Shown: positions 31,429 through 40,745 of the stretch, in pieces
How the letters are laid out: each line of letters begins with the position of its first letter
Position numbering within the stretch: the stretch's first letter is position 1
NCBI GenBank assembly: GCA_020724525.1
Contig: DYGU01000001.1
Span: 62,001 to 126,000 of the forward strand
DNA length: 64,000 nucleotides
Reading direction: 5' to 3'
Source: Dehalococcoides mccartyi
GTDB lineage: Bacteria > Chloroflexota > Dehalococcoidia > GIF9 > DYGU01
Made by a program: the position numbers and the translations under genes
The notes under the pieces: generated by a model
The model's database searches: none
Seen by the model: only the letters and a program-made list of their open reading frames with translations
Told to the model about the DNA's origin: nothing

Positions 31429-32851
31429 GTTTCTTTATTTCTAGGCTTTTCTGATAGACATCTTCATACTTTTTAGCCGAGGCTTGCCAGGAGAAATCAA
31501 GCTCCATCACTCGCTGTATCGCTTGACGCCAAGCCACTTTTTGGTTTCTAAAAGCATTTACCGCCTGGGTGACGGCAGTTATTAAAGCCCCTGGAGTATA
31601 ATCTTTGAAGACGAAACCATTACCTTGTTTCAAGTCAGGAGTGAATTCTGGAACAGTATCAACCAGCCCTCCGGTGTGGCGGACTATGGATAAAGCTCCA
31701 TAGCGCATGGCAATAAGCTGCCCCAAACCACAAGGCTCAAAGCGGGATGGCATAAGAAACATATCGCAACCAGCATAAATGAGATGAGCCAGAGGATTAT
31801 CAAAAGCTACGAACAGAGCTACTTGCTGGGGATATCGAGAGGCTATTTGTCTCAGCATAGTCTCGTAGTATTCCCTGCCCCTGCCTAAGATAACCAGTTG
31901 AGCTTTAGTTTCTTTCAGGATGGGGTCAATAGCCTTTTCCAAGATGTCAAAACCTTTCTGCTCGTCAAGGCGCTGTACCATGCCGATTAAGGAAATTTCG
32001 GCATTCTGAGGTAAATTCGCTCGTTGTTGAAGGGCTAATTTATTAATAATCCGCTTTTCTATGGTCAAGGAATCATAATTGGCCGGTAGGTAAGGGTCAG
32101 TGGCAGGGTTGTATTCTTCATAGTCAACACCGTTGACTATACCCCGGAGGTCTTTCTGACGGTAACGCAAAAGAGAGTCAAGCCCCTCCCCATATTCAGG
32201 GGTAACAATTTCCTTAGAATAAGTCTCACTAACCGTGGTTACCAAGTCAGCCCAGAGGATCCCCTGGCTCATAAAATTAAGGGGTGGTTTGGGGGCTTGA
32301 GTCGGGTAATCTTGCCAGTATTTTTTAAGACCTGAGGCGGTTAGAAAAGTCTCATCAAAAGCACCCTGATAGGCTAAATTGTGAATAGTAAACAGGCAAA
32401 CATAAGGATGTCCCGCCTCCTTTTGCCACAAAGGTATCAGAGCTGTGTGCCAGTCATGACAGTGGACAATTTCTGGCTGCCAATCAAGCTGGGGTAATAT
32501 CTCAAAGACGGTTCTGGAGAAAAAAAAGAACCGCTCCAGGTCTTTTTTGCCATATATTTCTTTGTCGCCGAAATAGGTATCGTTTTCCACCATGTATACC
32601 GGGACTTTATTTCTTACTGTGGTCATCTTCAGATCAGCTGACTCCTCCTTTGACATCATATTTATTTTAAAACCGTTCCTGACTAAGGCTACTGAATACG
32701 GACTAAGGTCAATGCTGCCATATTTAGGAACAATCAGCCGGACATCGTGCCCAAGGTTAGTTAAGGCTTTGGGCAAGGAGCCGATAACATCGGCTAAACC
32801 ACCTACTTTAGCCAGAGGAGTAACCTCAGAAGCTACAAAGAGGACTTCCAT
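31415..32851 (-). CDS. glgA: Glycogen synthase
   Basis: [63 protein letters not shown]-type GT5 motif. Confidence 0.95.
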   Translation of the reverse strand: [478 protein letters not shown]

Positions 32852-34539
32852 CGTGTAATATGTTGTTCTCTATTCTTGAAAAAGCGATAGTCTATACTTG
32901 GGAAAATCTTATTTCGCTCCCATAATTGTTGACACAAATCTTGAGATGCTTTGTCGGCATGTCCTGATTCAGCAATACTGACTAATTGATAAAAATTGTC
33001 CACATGAGCCTGAAAGCGTGCCACGGCATACTCCTTAGCCTGCCCGGTGCTTATTAGAAAAGGCCAGTCACTGGACTGCATCAGGAGCAACTCCCGAGCC
33101 GCTTGATTCAGGATTTCTTTTAATACTCCCCTGGCATTGGGATATCGGGCAACAATTTCTTCCATTTTTAACTCAGCCGAGTGAACAACTGGCAGCATCC
33201 ATCCATTGTCCACATTTTGCCAGGTAAAATGACCACCACCCAACCCCCAAGAACCTTCAGGCAGAGCCAGAACTTCCTCGGGTGGGTGCTGCTCAATGAA
33301 TTCACTGGCGGTAGTCAACTCTATCAGCTCGCTCTGGCTCAAGTGCTGAAGGACCTGTTTCAGCCAGTCTATCCCCTCAAACCACCAGTGACCAAAGAGT
33401 TCAGTATCATAGCAAGAAGCTATAATGCCAAATTTATCACTCTCCTGATAGAAATTAACCAGTGACTCTTCGACTAAGTGAGCAAAATGAGCGCCATGCT
33501 CCTTGACTCGCTGGGCTGCCCAGTAGGGGTCATAATATTCTTTCCGGGCTAAATCCACCTTCTCCCCGGTGGCTTTCCAGTAATGGAGCCCGGACCTGCC
33601 GTCTTTCTTATGGAATTCCCGGTAATTATAATCACCGGGATAGCCCCATTGTGCTGACCAGACTTGCATACCAGTACGATTATTTCTGCCGATAACGGCT
33701 ACCTCAGGTGAGCTCACCCAATAAGGAAGAAAAGTAGTCCTAGCAGCAGGCTTCTCATATCCAGCCAAAGGCACAACATAGCGACGGGGTATATCAGCAT
33801 AAGGACCAATGACTTCTTCTCTGGCTTTCCCCACCGGCTGTCCCCCCTCCACGGTATGGGTTTCAGCCAAAAAACAACAAATGCCCAGCTGGGACAAGAA
33901 AGACTCAAAACCAGGTTTGATATAAGTTTTACCTTCAGCACCAGTATAGAAAGCTGGGCGGTAGCCACATTCAGGAAGCCAGGCAGATTTTGGGAATATG
34001 CCAAAAAGGGACCGATAACTTTCACACCCTACCTTTAATTGAGCGTAAATAGAAAAGTCCCGTTCTAAAAGGGGTAAATAGGCATGAGTGGCGGCACTGG
34101 TGGCTATCTCGATATAGCCTTCGTCCTGGAGCTTTTTGAAAGCTGAGACTATATTCTTATTGAATTTTTCGGTAAAAACAGTAAGCAGATGTTGATACCT
34201 CTGGAGATAAAAACGAGCCAGATAAAGGAGGTGTCCTTCCCCAGCTTTTTCAAAACGCTCCACATCACCTTGAGCCCGATGCACTTTTTCTTCTATGAAC
34301 GCTTTCAGGTGGTCAATTACCAGAGGGTCAGCTAATTGCTCAACCAGCACCGGGGTAAGACTCAAGGTTAACTTGAAGGGATATCCTGCCTGTTTCAGGT
34401 CATAAAGGGCATCGAGAAGTGGCAAATAAGTTCCCAGGGCAGCTTCATGAAGCCATTCCTCACCATGGGGCCATCTTCCGGCATTGCGACAGTAAGGGAG
34501 ATGACTATGCAGGACAAAGGTAAAAGCTCCTATCTTCAT
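32833..34539 (-). CDS. GH57 1,4-alpha-glucan branching enzyme (DUF1957-type)
   Basis: FVLHSHLPYCRNAGRWPHGEEWLHEAALGTYLPLLDALYDL; SAWLPECGYRPAF; CYDTELFGHWWFEGIDWL. Confidence 0.9.
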   Translation of the reverse strand: MKIGAFTFVLHSHLPYCRNAGRWPHGEEWLHEAALGTYLPLLDALYDLKQAGYPFKLTLSLTPVLVEQLADPLVIDHLKAFIEEKVHRAQGDVERFEKAGEGHLLYLARFYLQRYQHLLTVFTEKFNKNIVSAFKKLQDEGYIEIATSAATHAYLPLLERDFSIYAQLKVGCESYRSLFGIFPKSAWLPECGYRPAFYTGAEGKTYIKPGFESFLSQLGICCFLAETHTVEGGQPVGKAREEVIGPYADIPRRYVVPLAGYEKPAARTTFLPYWVSSPEVAVIGRNNRTGMQVWSAQWGYPGDYNYREFHKKDGRSGLHYWKATGEKVDLARKEYYDPYWAAQRVKEHGAHFAHLVEESLVNFYQESDKFGIIASCYDTELFGHWWFEGIDWLKQVLQHLSQSELIELTTASEFIEQHPPEEVLALPEGSWGLGGGHFTWQNVDNGWMLPVVHSAELKMEEIVARYPNARGVLKEILNQAARELLLMQSSDWPFLISTGQAKEYAVARFQAHVDNFYQLVSIAESGHADKASQDLCQQLWERNKIFPSIDYRFFKNREQHITRWKSSL

Positions 34540-34545
34540 GATTTT

Positions 34546-35826
34546 TTAGATTTGGTGGCGTTTTGATACCTTTAGAGCTATGCTGCTCCCGCTGGGAATA
34601 GTGGTCGTAGTAAAGTCATTTCTGTCCACCCAATAACCAATCTTACAATTGCGCCCGATTTTCACCCCATTGGGTATTTTGACTCCCTTCCCCACTAAAG
34701 TAATACCACTGTTCAAACACTCTGGTTCTTCTTGATTGGGTGTCATATCATCACCATAACCAATATGGCAACCGCCACCAACCCAGACTTGCTTGTCAAT
34801 TATGCACCGGTCAACAATAGTACCTTTGCCTATAGTAGTATCATTGAAGATAATAGAATCTTTGACTTGGGCACCCTCTTCAACAAATACACCCGGGAAA
34901 ATGACCGAGTTTCTTACCTCTCCGTTAATGATAGCCCCGTTAACTACCAAACTTCTGAACACCTGCGCTTTTGGTCCAAACTTTGCCGGGGGCATATTCT
35001 GAAAGACAGTCCTAACCTCCGTTTCCGGGTTATAAAGATTCAAATCAGGCAAATCAACAATTAAGTCCATATTGGCTTGCCAGTAAGAGTCAATGGTGCC
35101 TACATCCCGCCAGTATCCTCGGAATCTATAGCCGTAGACCTTATGGGTATTAATTATTTGCGGCAGGATATCTTGCCCAAAGTCATGACCACCTTTGCGT
35201 TCGGCATTCTCCTCTAAGACTTCAATGAGAACACTTTTGTTAAAGACATATATCCCCATAGAGCCTAAATTACTCTTGGCTTCCTTCGGTTTTTCATCAA
35301 AGGCAACAACTTTTTCATTGTGGTCAAGGGTAATAATACCAAACCGGGGGGCTTCAGATAATGGTACTTCCACCACGCCTACAGTAACATCTGCCCGCCG
35401 ATTGCGGTGGGACTCTATCATATGGTCATAGCGCATGGTATAAATATGGTCACCAGCTAAAATAAGAACCTCGTCTACCCTCTGCTCTTCCACAAAATAG
35501 AGGTTTTGATAGGCAGCATCGGCAGTCCCTTTATACCAGTTGCGGCCACTGCGGCTGAGAAAGGGTTGAAGTATCACAATTCCACCACTGGTCCTATCCA
35601 GATCCCAGGGTCTACCAATACCAATATGTTGAGCTAAAGAGCGAGGGTTGAATTGAGTCAGTACAGCTACCTGGTGAATTCCTGAATTGCTGCAGTTACT
35701 CAAGGTAAAATCAATGATACGGTATTTACCGCCAAAGGGTACGGCTGGCTTGGCTCTCTCTGCTGCCAGGATACTAAGCCTTTCGCTGGCACCACCAGCT
35801 AAAATTAAAGCTAATACTCTCTCCAT
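34546..35826 (-). CDS. glgC: Glucose-1-phosphate adenylyltransferase
   Basis: ALILAGGASERLSILAAERAKPAVPFGGKYRIIDFTLSNCSNSGI; WYKGTADAAYQN; C-terminal left-handed beta-helix. Confidence 0.95.
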   Translation of the reverse strand: MERVLALILAGGASERLSILAAERAKPAVPFGGKYRIIDFTLSNCSNSGIHQVAVLTQFNPRSLAQHIGIGRPWDLDRTSGGIVILQPFLSRSGRNWYKGTADAAYQNLYFVEEQRVDEVLILAGDHIYTMRYDHMIESHRNRRADVTVGVVEVPLSEAPRFGIITLDHNEKVVAFDEKPKEAKSNLGSMGIYVFNKSVLIEVLEENAERKGGHDFGQDILPQIINTHKVYGYRFRGYWRDVGTIDSYWQANMDLIVDLPDLNLYNPETEVRTVFQNMPPAKFGPKAQVFRSLVVNGAIINGEVRNSVIFPGVFVEEGAQVKDSIIFNDTTIGKGTIVDRCIIDKQVWVGGGCHIGYGDDMTPNQEEPECLNSGITLVGKGVKIPNGVKIGRNCKIGYWVDRNDFTTTTIPSGSSIALKVSKRHQI

Positions 35827-35934
35827 ATTACCGCCCCAGTGTTGCTCACTACATTTTCACCCAAGTTGCTGTATCTTGTCAAATCAGACTTTCTGGGCAC
35901 AAAATCTGCAATTTTTAATGGGCATTCTAAAGCC

Positions 35935-35977
35935 TCGCCCTACAAGCAAAATGTGTAGGGCGACCCTTTAGGGTCGC
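35935..35977. repeat. Intergenic palindromic repeat related to the 20.9 kb copy
   Basis: TCGCCCTACA (35935-35944) / TGTAGGGCGA (35954-35963), then GCGACCC-TTTA-GGGTCGC (35960-35977) followed by TTTTCT. Confidence 0.75.
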
Positions 35978-36031
35978 TTTTCTCTGAAGAAATGTCCTTT
36001 GGCAAGTTAACTTTCAGCGATTTTTTAATCA

Positions 36032-37051
36032 CTAACGCCGAGACTTTTGAAACTGGCATAGTTCCGCAATTAAAAGGTCAAGGGCTAAGTCTCCACTATA
36101 TTTTCCTGTCTTAATAGCAAAGTCAGTTTCCAGGAGTTTATGATACGCCTCTCTCAAACGGGACAAACTATATGCTTTAGCCTGGCTTAATATCTTGTCC
36201 AGACCGTAGTCGGAGGTCAGCCCTAATTTGTCACGGACTTGAGGACGAGGTAGCTCTTGAGCCAATTCTTTAGCCCGAACTATAAGGCGAAGCTGGCGAG
36301 TAATCATGACCAAGAGGTAAGAAGCTGACATCCCCCTTCTTATTAGCTGCTGAAGTACCCGGTGAGCTACCTGGGCTTCACTGTTTAAGACAGCATCAGT
36401 TAAGTCAAAGACATCTATTTCCCGAGCCTGACTGACAACCTGCTTGACTACATCTTCCGTAATCGGATGGTTAGAAGTGTAAAGGAGAAGCTTTTCAATC
36501 TCCCTGTCCATAACCCACAAATCGCTACCGATTAGTTCCACCAGCAAACTAATTGCTCCCGCAGATATAGTGCCACCACCTTCCGTCACCCGTTTTTGTA
36601 TCCAATCACGCAAATCTTTACCCCTAAGGGATTGGAAGCGAATTACCTTAGCCGTTGAGGCTAATGCCTGGAGTAAGGGATTGTTTTTACTTAACTTACC
36701 ATCAATCAATATAACTACAGAAGTGTCTGACATTTGCTGGCTATAATTGCTGAAGGCTTGCCACTCAGCTATTTCTCTGGCTTTTAGTTCTGGAGCAGCC
36801 TGGCGGCTCCGACTTTTTGCTTTAGGTTGGGGCTCAAAACGCTTAAGGAGACCTTCAACTATGATTAAGCGCCTAGGAGATAGGAAGGGAACAGTATCAC
36901 ATAAATTTTTCAGTTGCCTAAAGGTTAATTGTTGACCATCAAGAATAGTGATATTAGCTGCTAACAGTTCTGGGTCACCTAGACTTTGTTTAATTTCTTT
37001 TAGATTCTGATGGAGGGAAAAATCGTCCTCGCCATAAAGTATATATAGCAA
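36032..37051 (-). CDS. holA: DNA polymerase III delta subunit
   Basis: LYILYGEDDFSLHQNLKEIKQSLG...CDTVPFLSPRRLIIVEGL...ELIGSDLWVMDREIEKLLLY. Confidence 0.9.
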   Translation of the reverse strand: MLYILYGEDDFSLHQNLKEIKQSLGDPELLAANITILDGQQLTFRQLKNLCDTVPFLSPRRLIIVEGLLKRFEPQPKAKSRSRQAAPELKAREIAEWQAFSNYSQQMSDTSVVILIDGKLSKNNPLLQALASTAKVIRFQSLRGKDLRDWIQKRVTEGGGTISAGAISLLVELIGSDLWVMDREIEKLLLYTSNHPITEDVVKQVVSQAREIDVFDLTDAVLNSEAQVAHRVLQQLIRRGMSASYLLVMITRQLRLIVRAKELAQELPRPQVRDKLGLTSDYGLDKILSQAKAYSLSRLREAYHKLLETDFAIKTGKYSGDLALDLLIAELCQFQKSRR

Positions 37052-37161
37052 TGCTACTTCTCCCAGCTAATTTTACCACAAGCGGTGCTCTGTTTGATGG
37101 GAAGTTGCTAAGGGTTAGCCGATAAAGGGCAAATATGGTAAGATAATCCTAAGGAGCTGAT

Positions 37162-38259
37162 GTGGAAGTCGGGATTATCGGTCTACCTAAAAGCGGTAAG
37201 ACAACTATTTTTAATGCTTTGACCAAAGCCAAAGGTACTGCTACCCATCCAACCACAGCTTTGACACCTCACTTTGGCGTTGCCAAAGTGCCAGACTACA
37301 GATTACAGATGCTGGAGAAAACTTTTCATCCCAAAAAAGTAACCCCAGCTGAAGTAAAATACATTGATATTGCCGGTGTCCCCAAAGACTTTGGCAAAGG
37401 GGAAGGAATAAGGGGGCAGTTCCTTGCTTATTTGATGAATGCCGATGCCCTGCTTCAGGTAGTTCGAGCTTTTGAAGACGCCGAAATACCTCATATTGAA
37501 GGTGCTATAGACCCGAAGCGAGACATTGCTATCCTCGATTTAGAGCTGGCTTTCTCGGATTTGGCTATTATAGAGAACCGGCTGCAACGACTGGAAGCAT
37601 CACTAAAGAGGGCGAAATCACCAGAGAGGGAGCTGTTAGTAAAAGAAAAAGCCTTGCTGGAAAGATTAAAGTTGGGTTTAGAAAAAGAAACACCTATCCG
37701 TCAGCAAAGTTTGAGTGAAGCCGAGATAAAAAGCTTATCCAATTACCGATTTCTTACGGCTAAACCCATGCTCACCGTCCTTAATATTGGTGAAAACCAG
37801 CTACTACAAGCTTCTTTCCTTGAAGCTGAGATATATTCCCTTTATCCACCCCCACAACCTAAAATTGTATCTCTCTGTGGTAAGTTAGAGATGGAACTGG
37901 CACAGCTTGGTGATGCCGAGGCTGAAGAATTTCGCAAAGCTTTAGGGGTAGCCGAACCAGCTCCCGACCGAATTATCGGATTTTGTTACCAGCTCCTGGA
38001 GCTCATCACCTTCTTTACCGTTGTCTCTGATGAACTGAAAGCCTGGACTATTCTCAAAGCTACCCCAGCTTTAAAAGCCGCTGGCAAAATCCACTCCGAC
38101 ATAGAACGAGGCTTTATCCGAGCTGAGGTGATTAGCTTTCAAGACTTAGAAAAATGCGGCAGTTTAGCTGAAGCCCGAAAACGAGGATTACTCCGACTTG
38201 AAGGTAAAAACTATATCGTTCAAGATGGTGATATCATAACCTTCCTGTTTAATGTATAG
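37162..38259 (+). CDS. ychF: YchF/OLA1-type GTPase
   Basis: EVGIIGLPKSGKTTIFNALTKAKG; C-terminal DUF933/TGS region GFIRAEVISFQDLEKCGSLAEARKRGLLRLEGKNYIVQDGDIITFLFNV; GTG start. Confidence 0.93.
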   Translation: MEVGIIGLPKSGKTTIFNALTKAKGTATHPTTALTPHFGVAKVPDYRLQMLEKTFHPKKVTPAEVKYIDIAGVPKDFGKGEGIRGQFLAYLMNADALLQVVRAFEDAEIPHIEGAIDPKRDIAILDLELAFSDLAIIENRLQRLEASLKRAKSPERELLVKEKALLERLKLGLEKETPIRQQSLSEAEIKSLSNYRFLTAKPMLTVLNIGENQLLQASFLEAEIYSLYPPPQPKIVSLCGKLEMELAQLGDAEAEEFRKALGVAEPAPDRIIGFCYQLLELITFFTVVSDELKAWTILKATPALKAAGKIHSDIERGFIRAEVISFQDLEKCGSLAEARKRGLLRLEGKNYIVQDGDIITFLFNV

Positions 38260-38825
38260 CGGGATTCCACTAAAATGCCGTGAGTGTGGTCAATATGGAT
38301 AATAATAGCCATTTATACTGTCTTGCACAGTCTCATTCTTATTTTGGTGAAGAAGCGAGTAAGGAGAAGGTAGTATATGGGTTAAAAGCTGCCCGGCTTG
38401 ATACCGAAGTCAAAAGGGAGCTCCAAAACAAAATAGGTGCTACTTTTATTTCCTTTGGGGAAAGTAAGATCGTCTCTTTATAAGGCGTATGATAAGCGCT
38501 AACTCGCAGAAAACGAACAATCCGATAGACCTTGACCCGCTGGCAATTTTCATTAATAGGCAAATCTGCCTTACCGCAGTTGACCTCGATGCCTTAATAT
38601 AAACAGCGTAGCTGATGATAAAGATTTCACTTATTTGTGTAATGTCCTGGGCGCTTTATATCGGATATTGGGGGAAATCGACACCGAAGCCTTTAAGTCA
38701 GATGCTTACTTAAACCTTGAGGAGTTAAAGAGGAAACCGAAAGGATATGGTGAAGCTTTCAAGTGACTTAAACTCTATTTGTAAAACTATTCACTACCTA
38801 TGTGGAGAAAAACGAAGAATAAAAA

Positions 38826-40407
38826 GAGGCTGTTTAAAAATGGGTGATTAATCTTGTCCTAGAGTCTTTTGGAGGTTTTCAGATTTAGCAAAATCGTTTT
38901 AACTGAAGTTTTACATCGTCAAACTTCTCTTTTTGAGGATTTTAGCACCTTAACAACAGCATAGTCAGCTTCTTCAGACAATAATATCCCTGAGGCTTTA
39001 TAATTAGCCATCTTTTTAAGGCTCTTTAAGCTCTAACTGGACATGGTATAGGCTGAGGTCTGGTAAGCCTCTCCATTATCATGGTTCCAATGCGTTTTAT
39101 CACCTGGGTAGATAGAGCCAGATAGACATGAATCTTCACCTTGGTTAGTCCCCTTACTCTGGGGTTTGCCAGATGGTGGCTACCTTTCTCCTTGGAGTAA
39201 GCTCTCTCCACACTGGTGCGGGCATTGTATTTTTCCTGCCATATGTTGCTGCCTCTGGGAATTGGGCCTATTAGCCGGTAATCCCGGTCAGGATGTAGGT
39301 AAAATGTCCGCCCATAGGAAAATAAGGAACAACTAGAGCGAAACAGGCATTGGCATCTACCTAAAGCGGCTGGACAGCGGAACTTGAGGCGACCACGCTT
39401 TTTATCCCTGTCCCAATAAACTACCTTAAAACCGGCAAAGCAAGTGTAGCTACCATCTTCTGAGAGGTAAAGAGAACCCTGAGTGATGGCATCAATCTTG
39501 TTCCTGGGGTTTAGGGTGATAATAGGGGAAGCACCTATATCCTCAATAGTAAAGCGGTAGGTTTCATAGGCATCATAAGCAGAGTCCATAGAGGCTGAAT
39601 TTATCTTGATTTCAGGATGTCTCTCCTTAGCCCCTTTGAGCAAAAGCTTAGCCTGAGGCGAGTCGGCTTCACCACCTGGGGTTACTTTAACATCCAGTGG
39701 CAGCTGGGATTTAGCATCGACAATAAGATGCGCCTTGTAGCCAAAGAAGATATATTCCTTGCTCTTATACCTCCAGCTGGCATCAGGATCCGAGTAATCA
39801 CGAGGGCAGTGGCATTTCCCCGGACGTCGGCAAGTCTTCTTGCCGAATTTACTTGAATAAGCCCAGAGATGAGTGGAATCTATAGCAGTATCACCGCCGA
39901 TGATTACTTTTACAGCTATAGCCTGGGCAATTAACCGATGGAGAATCTCGTAGAAGATGTCATCGCCGAGGCGGTCACGGAAGTTGGTAAAGGTGCCATT
40001 GGAAGGAGCCTTGAGGAAGTTGAAGCCACAAAGGAGACAGAGCCTGCCATTATAGCGTAGCGCCGAAGCCAGCTTACGGTCAGAACTAACCTCACCCAGG
40101 TAGATTAAAAGCTGAGCCTTATATAAAGAAATGAGGTCGTAACCTTCGGCCCCTTGGGGCAAATATTTACCCTTAACCAGGGGATGGATAAAGGACCAGT
40201 CGATATTATCGAATAGGATCATTTGACTTGAGCTTAAGAGAAGCCTCATAGGTGGCGAAGGTGAGCTGATTAGCTGTTTTCATAGGGTTAACCTCCATTG
40301 CTATTTGGTTAATTTTACAGTGTAGCTGGGGGTGAAGAAACAAAAAGGAGGCTGAAAAGACCTAAATTTGAAGCTAAAAACAGGGCTTTTCAAAACTAAA
40401 CAGCCTC
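38826..40407 (-). mobile_element. Insertion sequence with 11-bp terminal inverted repeats
   Basis: GAGGCTGTTTA at 38826-38836 and its reverse complement TAAACAGCCTC at 40397-40407 bracket the transposase ORF. Confidence 0.85.
39026..40249 (-). CDS. DDE transposase (DUF772 + DDE_Tnp_1 type; IS1182/IS4-like)
   Basis: YKAQLLIYLGEVSSDRKLASALRYNGRLCLLCGF...VIIGGDTAIDSTHLWAYSSKFGKK...YFFGYKAHL-like core...MDSAYDAYETYRFTIEDIGASPIITLNPRNK...RTSVERAYSKEKG. Confidence 0.93.
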   Translation of the reverse strand: MRLLLSSSQMILFDNIDWSFIHPLVKGKYLPQGAEGYDLISLYKAQLLIYLGEVSSDRKLASALRYNGRLCLLCGFNFLKAPSNGTFTNFRDRLGDDIFYEILHRLIAQAIAVKVIIGGDTAIDSTHLWAYSSKFGKKTCRRPGKCHCPRDYSDPDASWRYKSKEYIFFGYKAHLIVDAKSQLPLDVKVTPGGEADSPQAKLLLKGAKERHPEIKINSASMDSAYDAYETYRFTIEDIGASPIITLNPRNKIDAITQGSLYLSEDGSYTCFAGFKVVYWDRDKKRGRLKFRCPAALGRCQCLFRSSCSLFSYGRTFYLHPDRDYRLIGPIPRGSNIWQEKYNARTSVERAYSKEKGSHHLANPRVRGLTKVKIHVYLALSTQVIKRIGTMIMERLTRPQPIPCPVRA

Positions 40408-40429
40408 AACTAAGATAGAAGGTGAAGCC

Positions 40430-40735
40430 ATGTACGTCGTCTGTGTCACTGTTTTTGTCAAACCCGAAAAGGTGAAAGAATTCATTGAAGCAACTCTGGA
40501 GAATGCCACAAAGACTCGACAGGAACCCAATAATGTTAGATTTGATGTCCTTCAGGCAGAAGAAGATCCGAACCGCTTCTTCTTATATGAAGTTTACAAA
40601 AATCCTGAGGGGTTCAAGATTCACCAACAAACTAAACATTATCTGAAATGGAGAGAGACAATAGCTGACTGGATGGCCCAGCCCAGACAAGGGGTAAGGC
40701 ACAATAGTATCTTTCCAGAAGATTCAGATTGGTAG
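40430..40735 (+). CDS. Antibiotic biosynthesis monooxygenase (ABM/LsrG-like) family protein
   Basis: YVVCVTVFVKPEKVKEFIEATLENATKTRQEPNNVRFDVLQAEEDPNRFFLYEVYKNPEGFKIHQQTKHYLKWRETI. Confidence 0.9.
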   Translation: MYVVCVTVFVKPEKVKEFIEATLENATKTRQEPNNVRFDVLQAEEDPNRFFLYEVYKNPEGFKIHQQTKHYLKWRETIADWMAQPRQGVRHNSIFPEDSDW

Positions 40736-40745
40736 GAGGTGCTCA

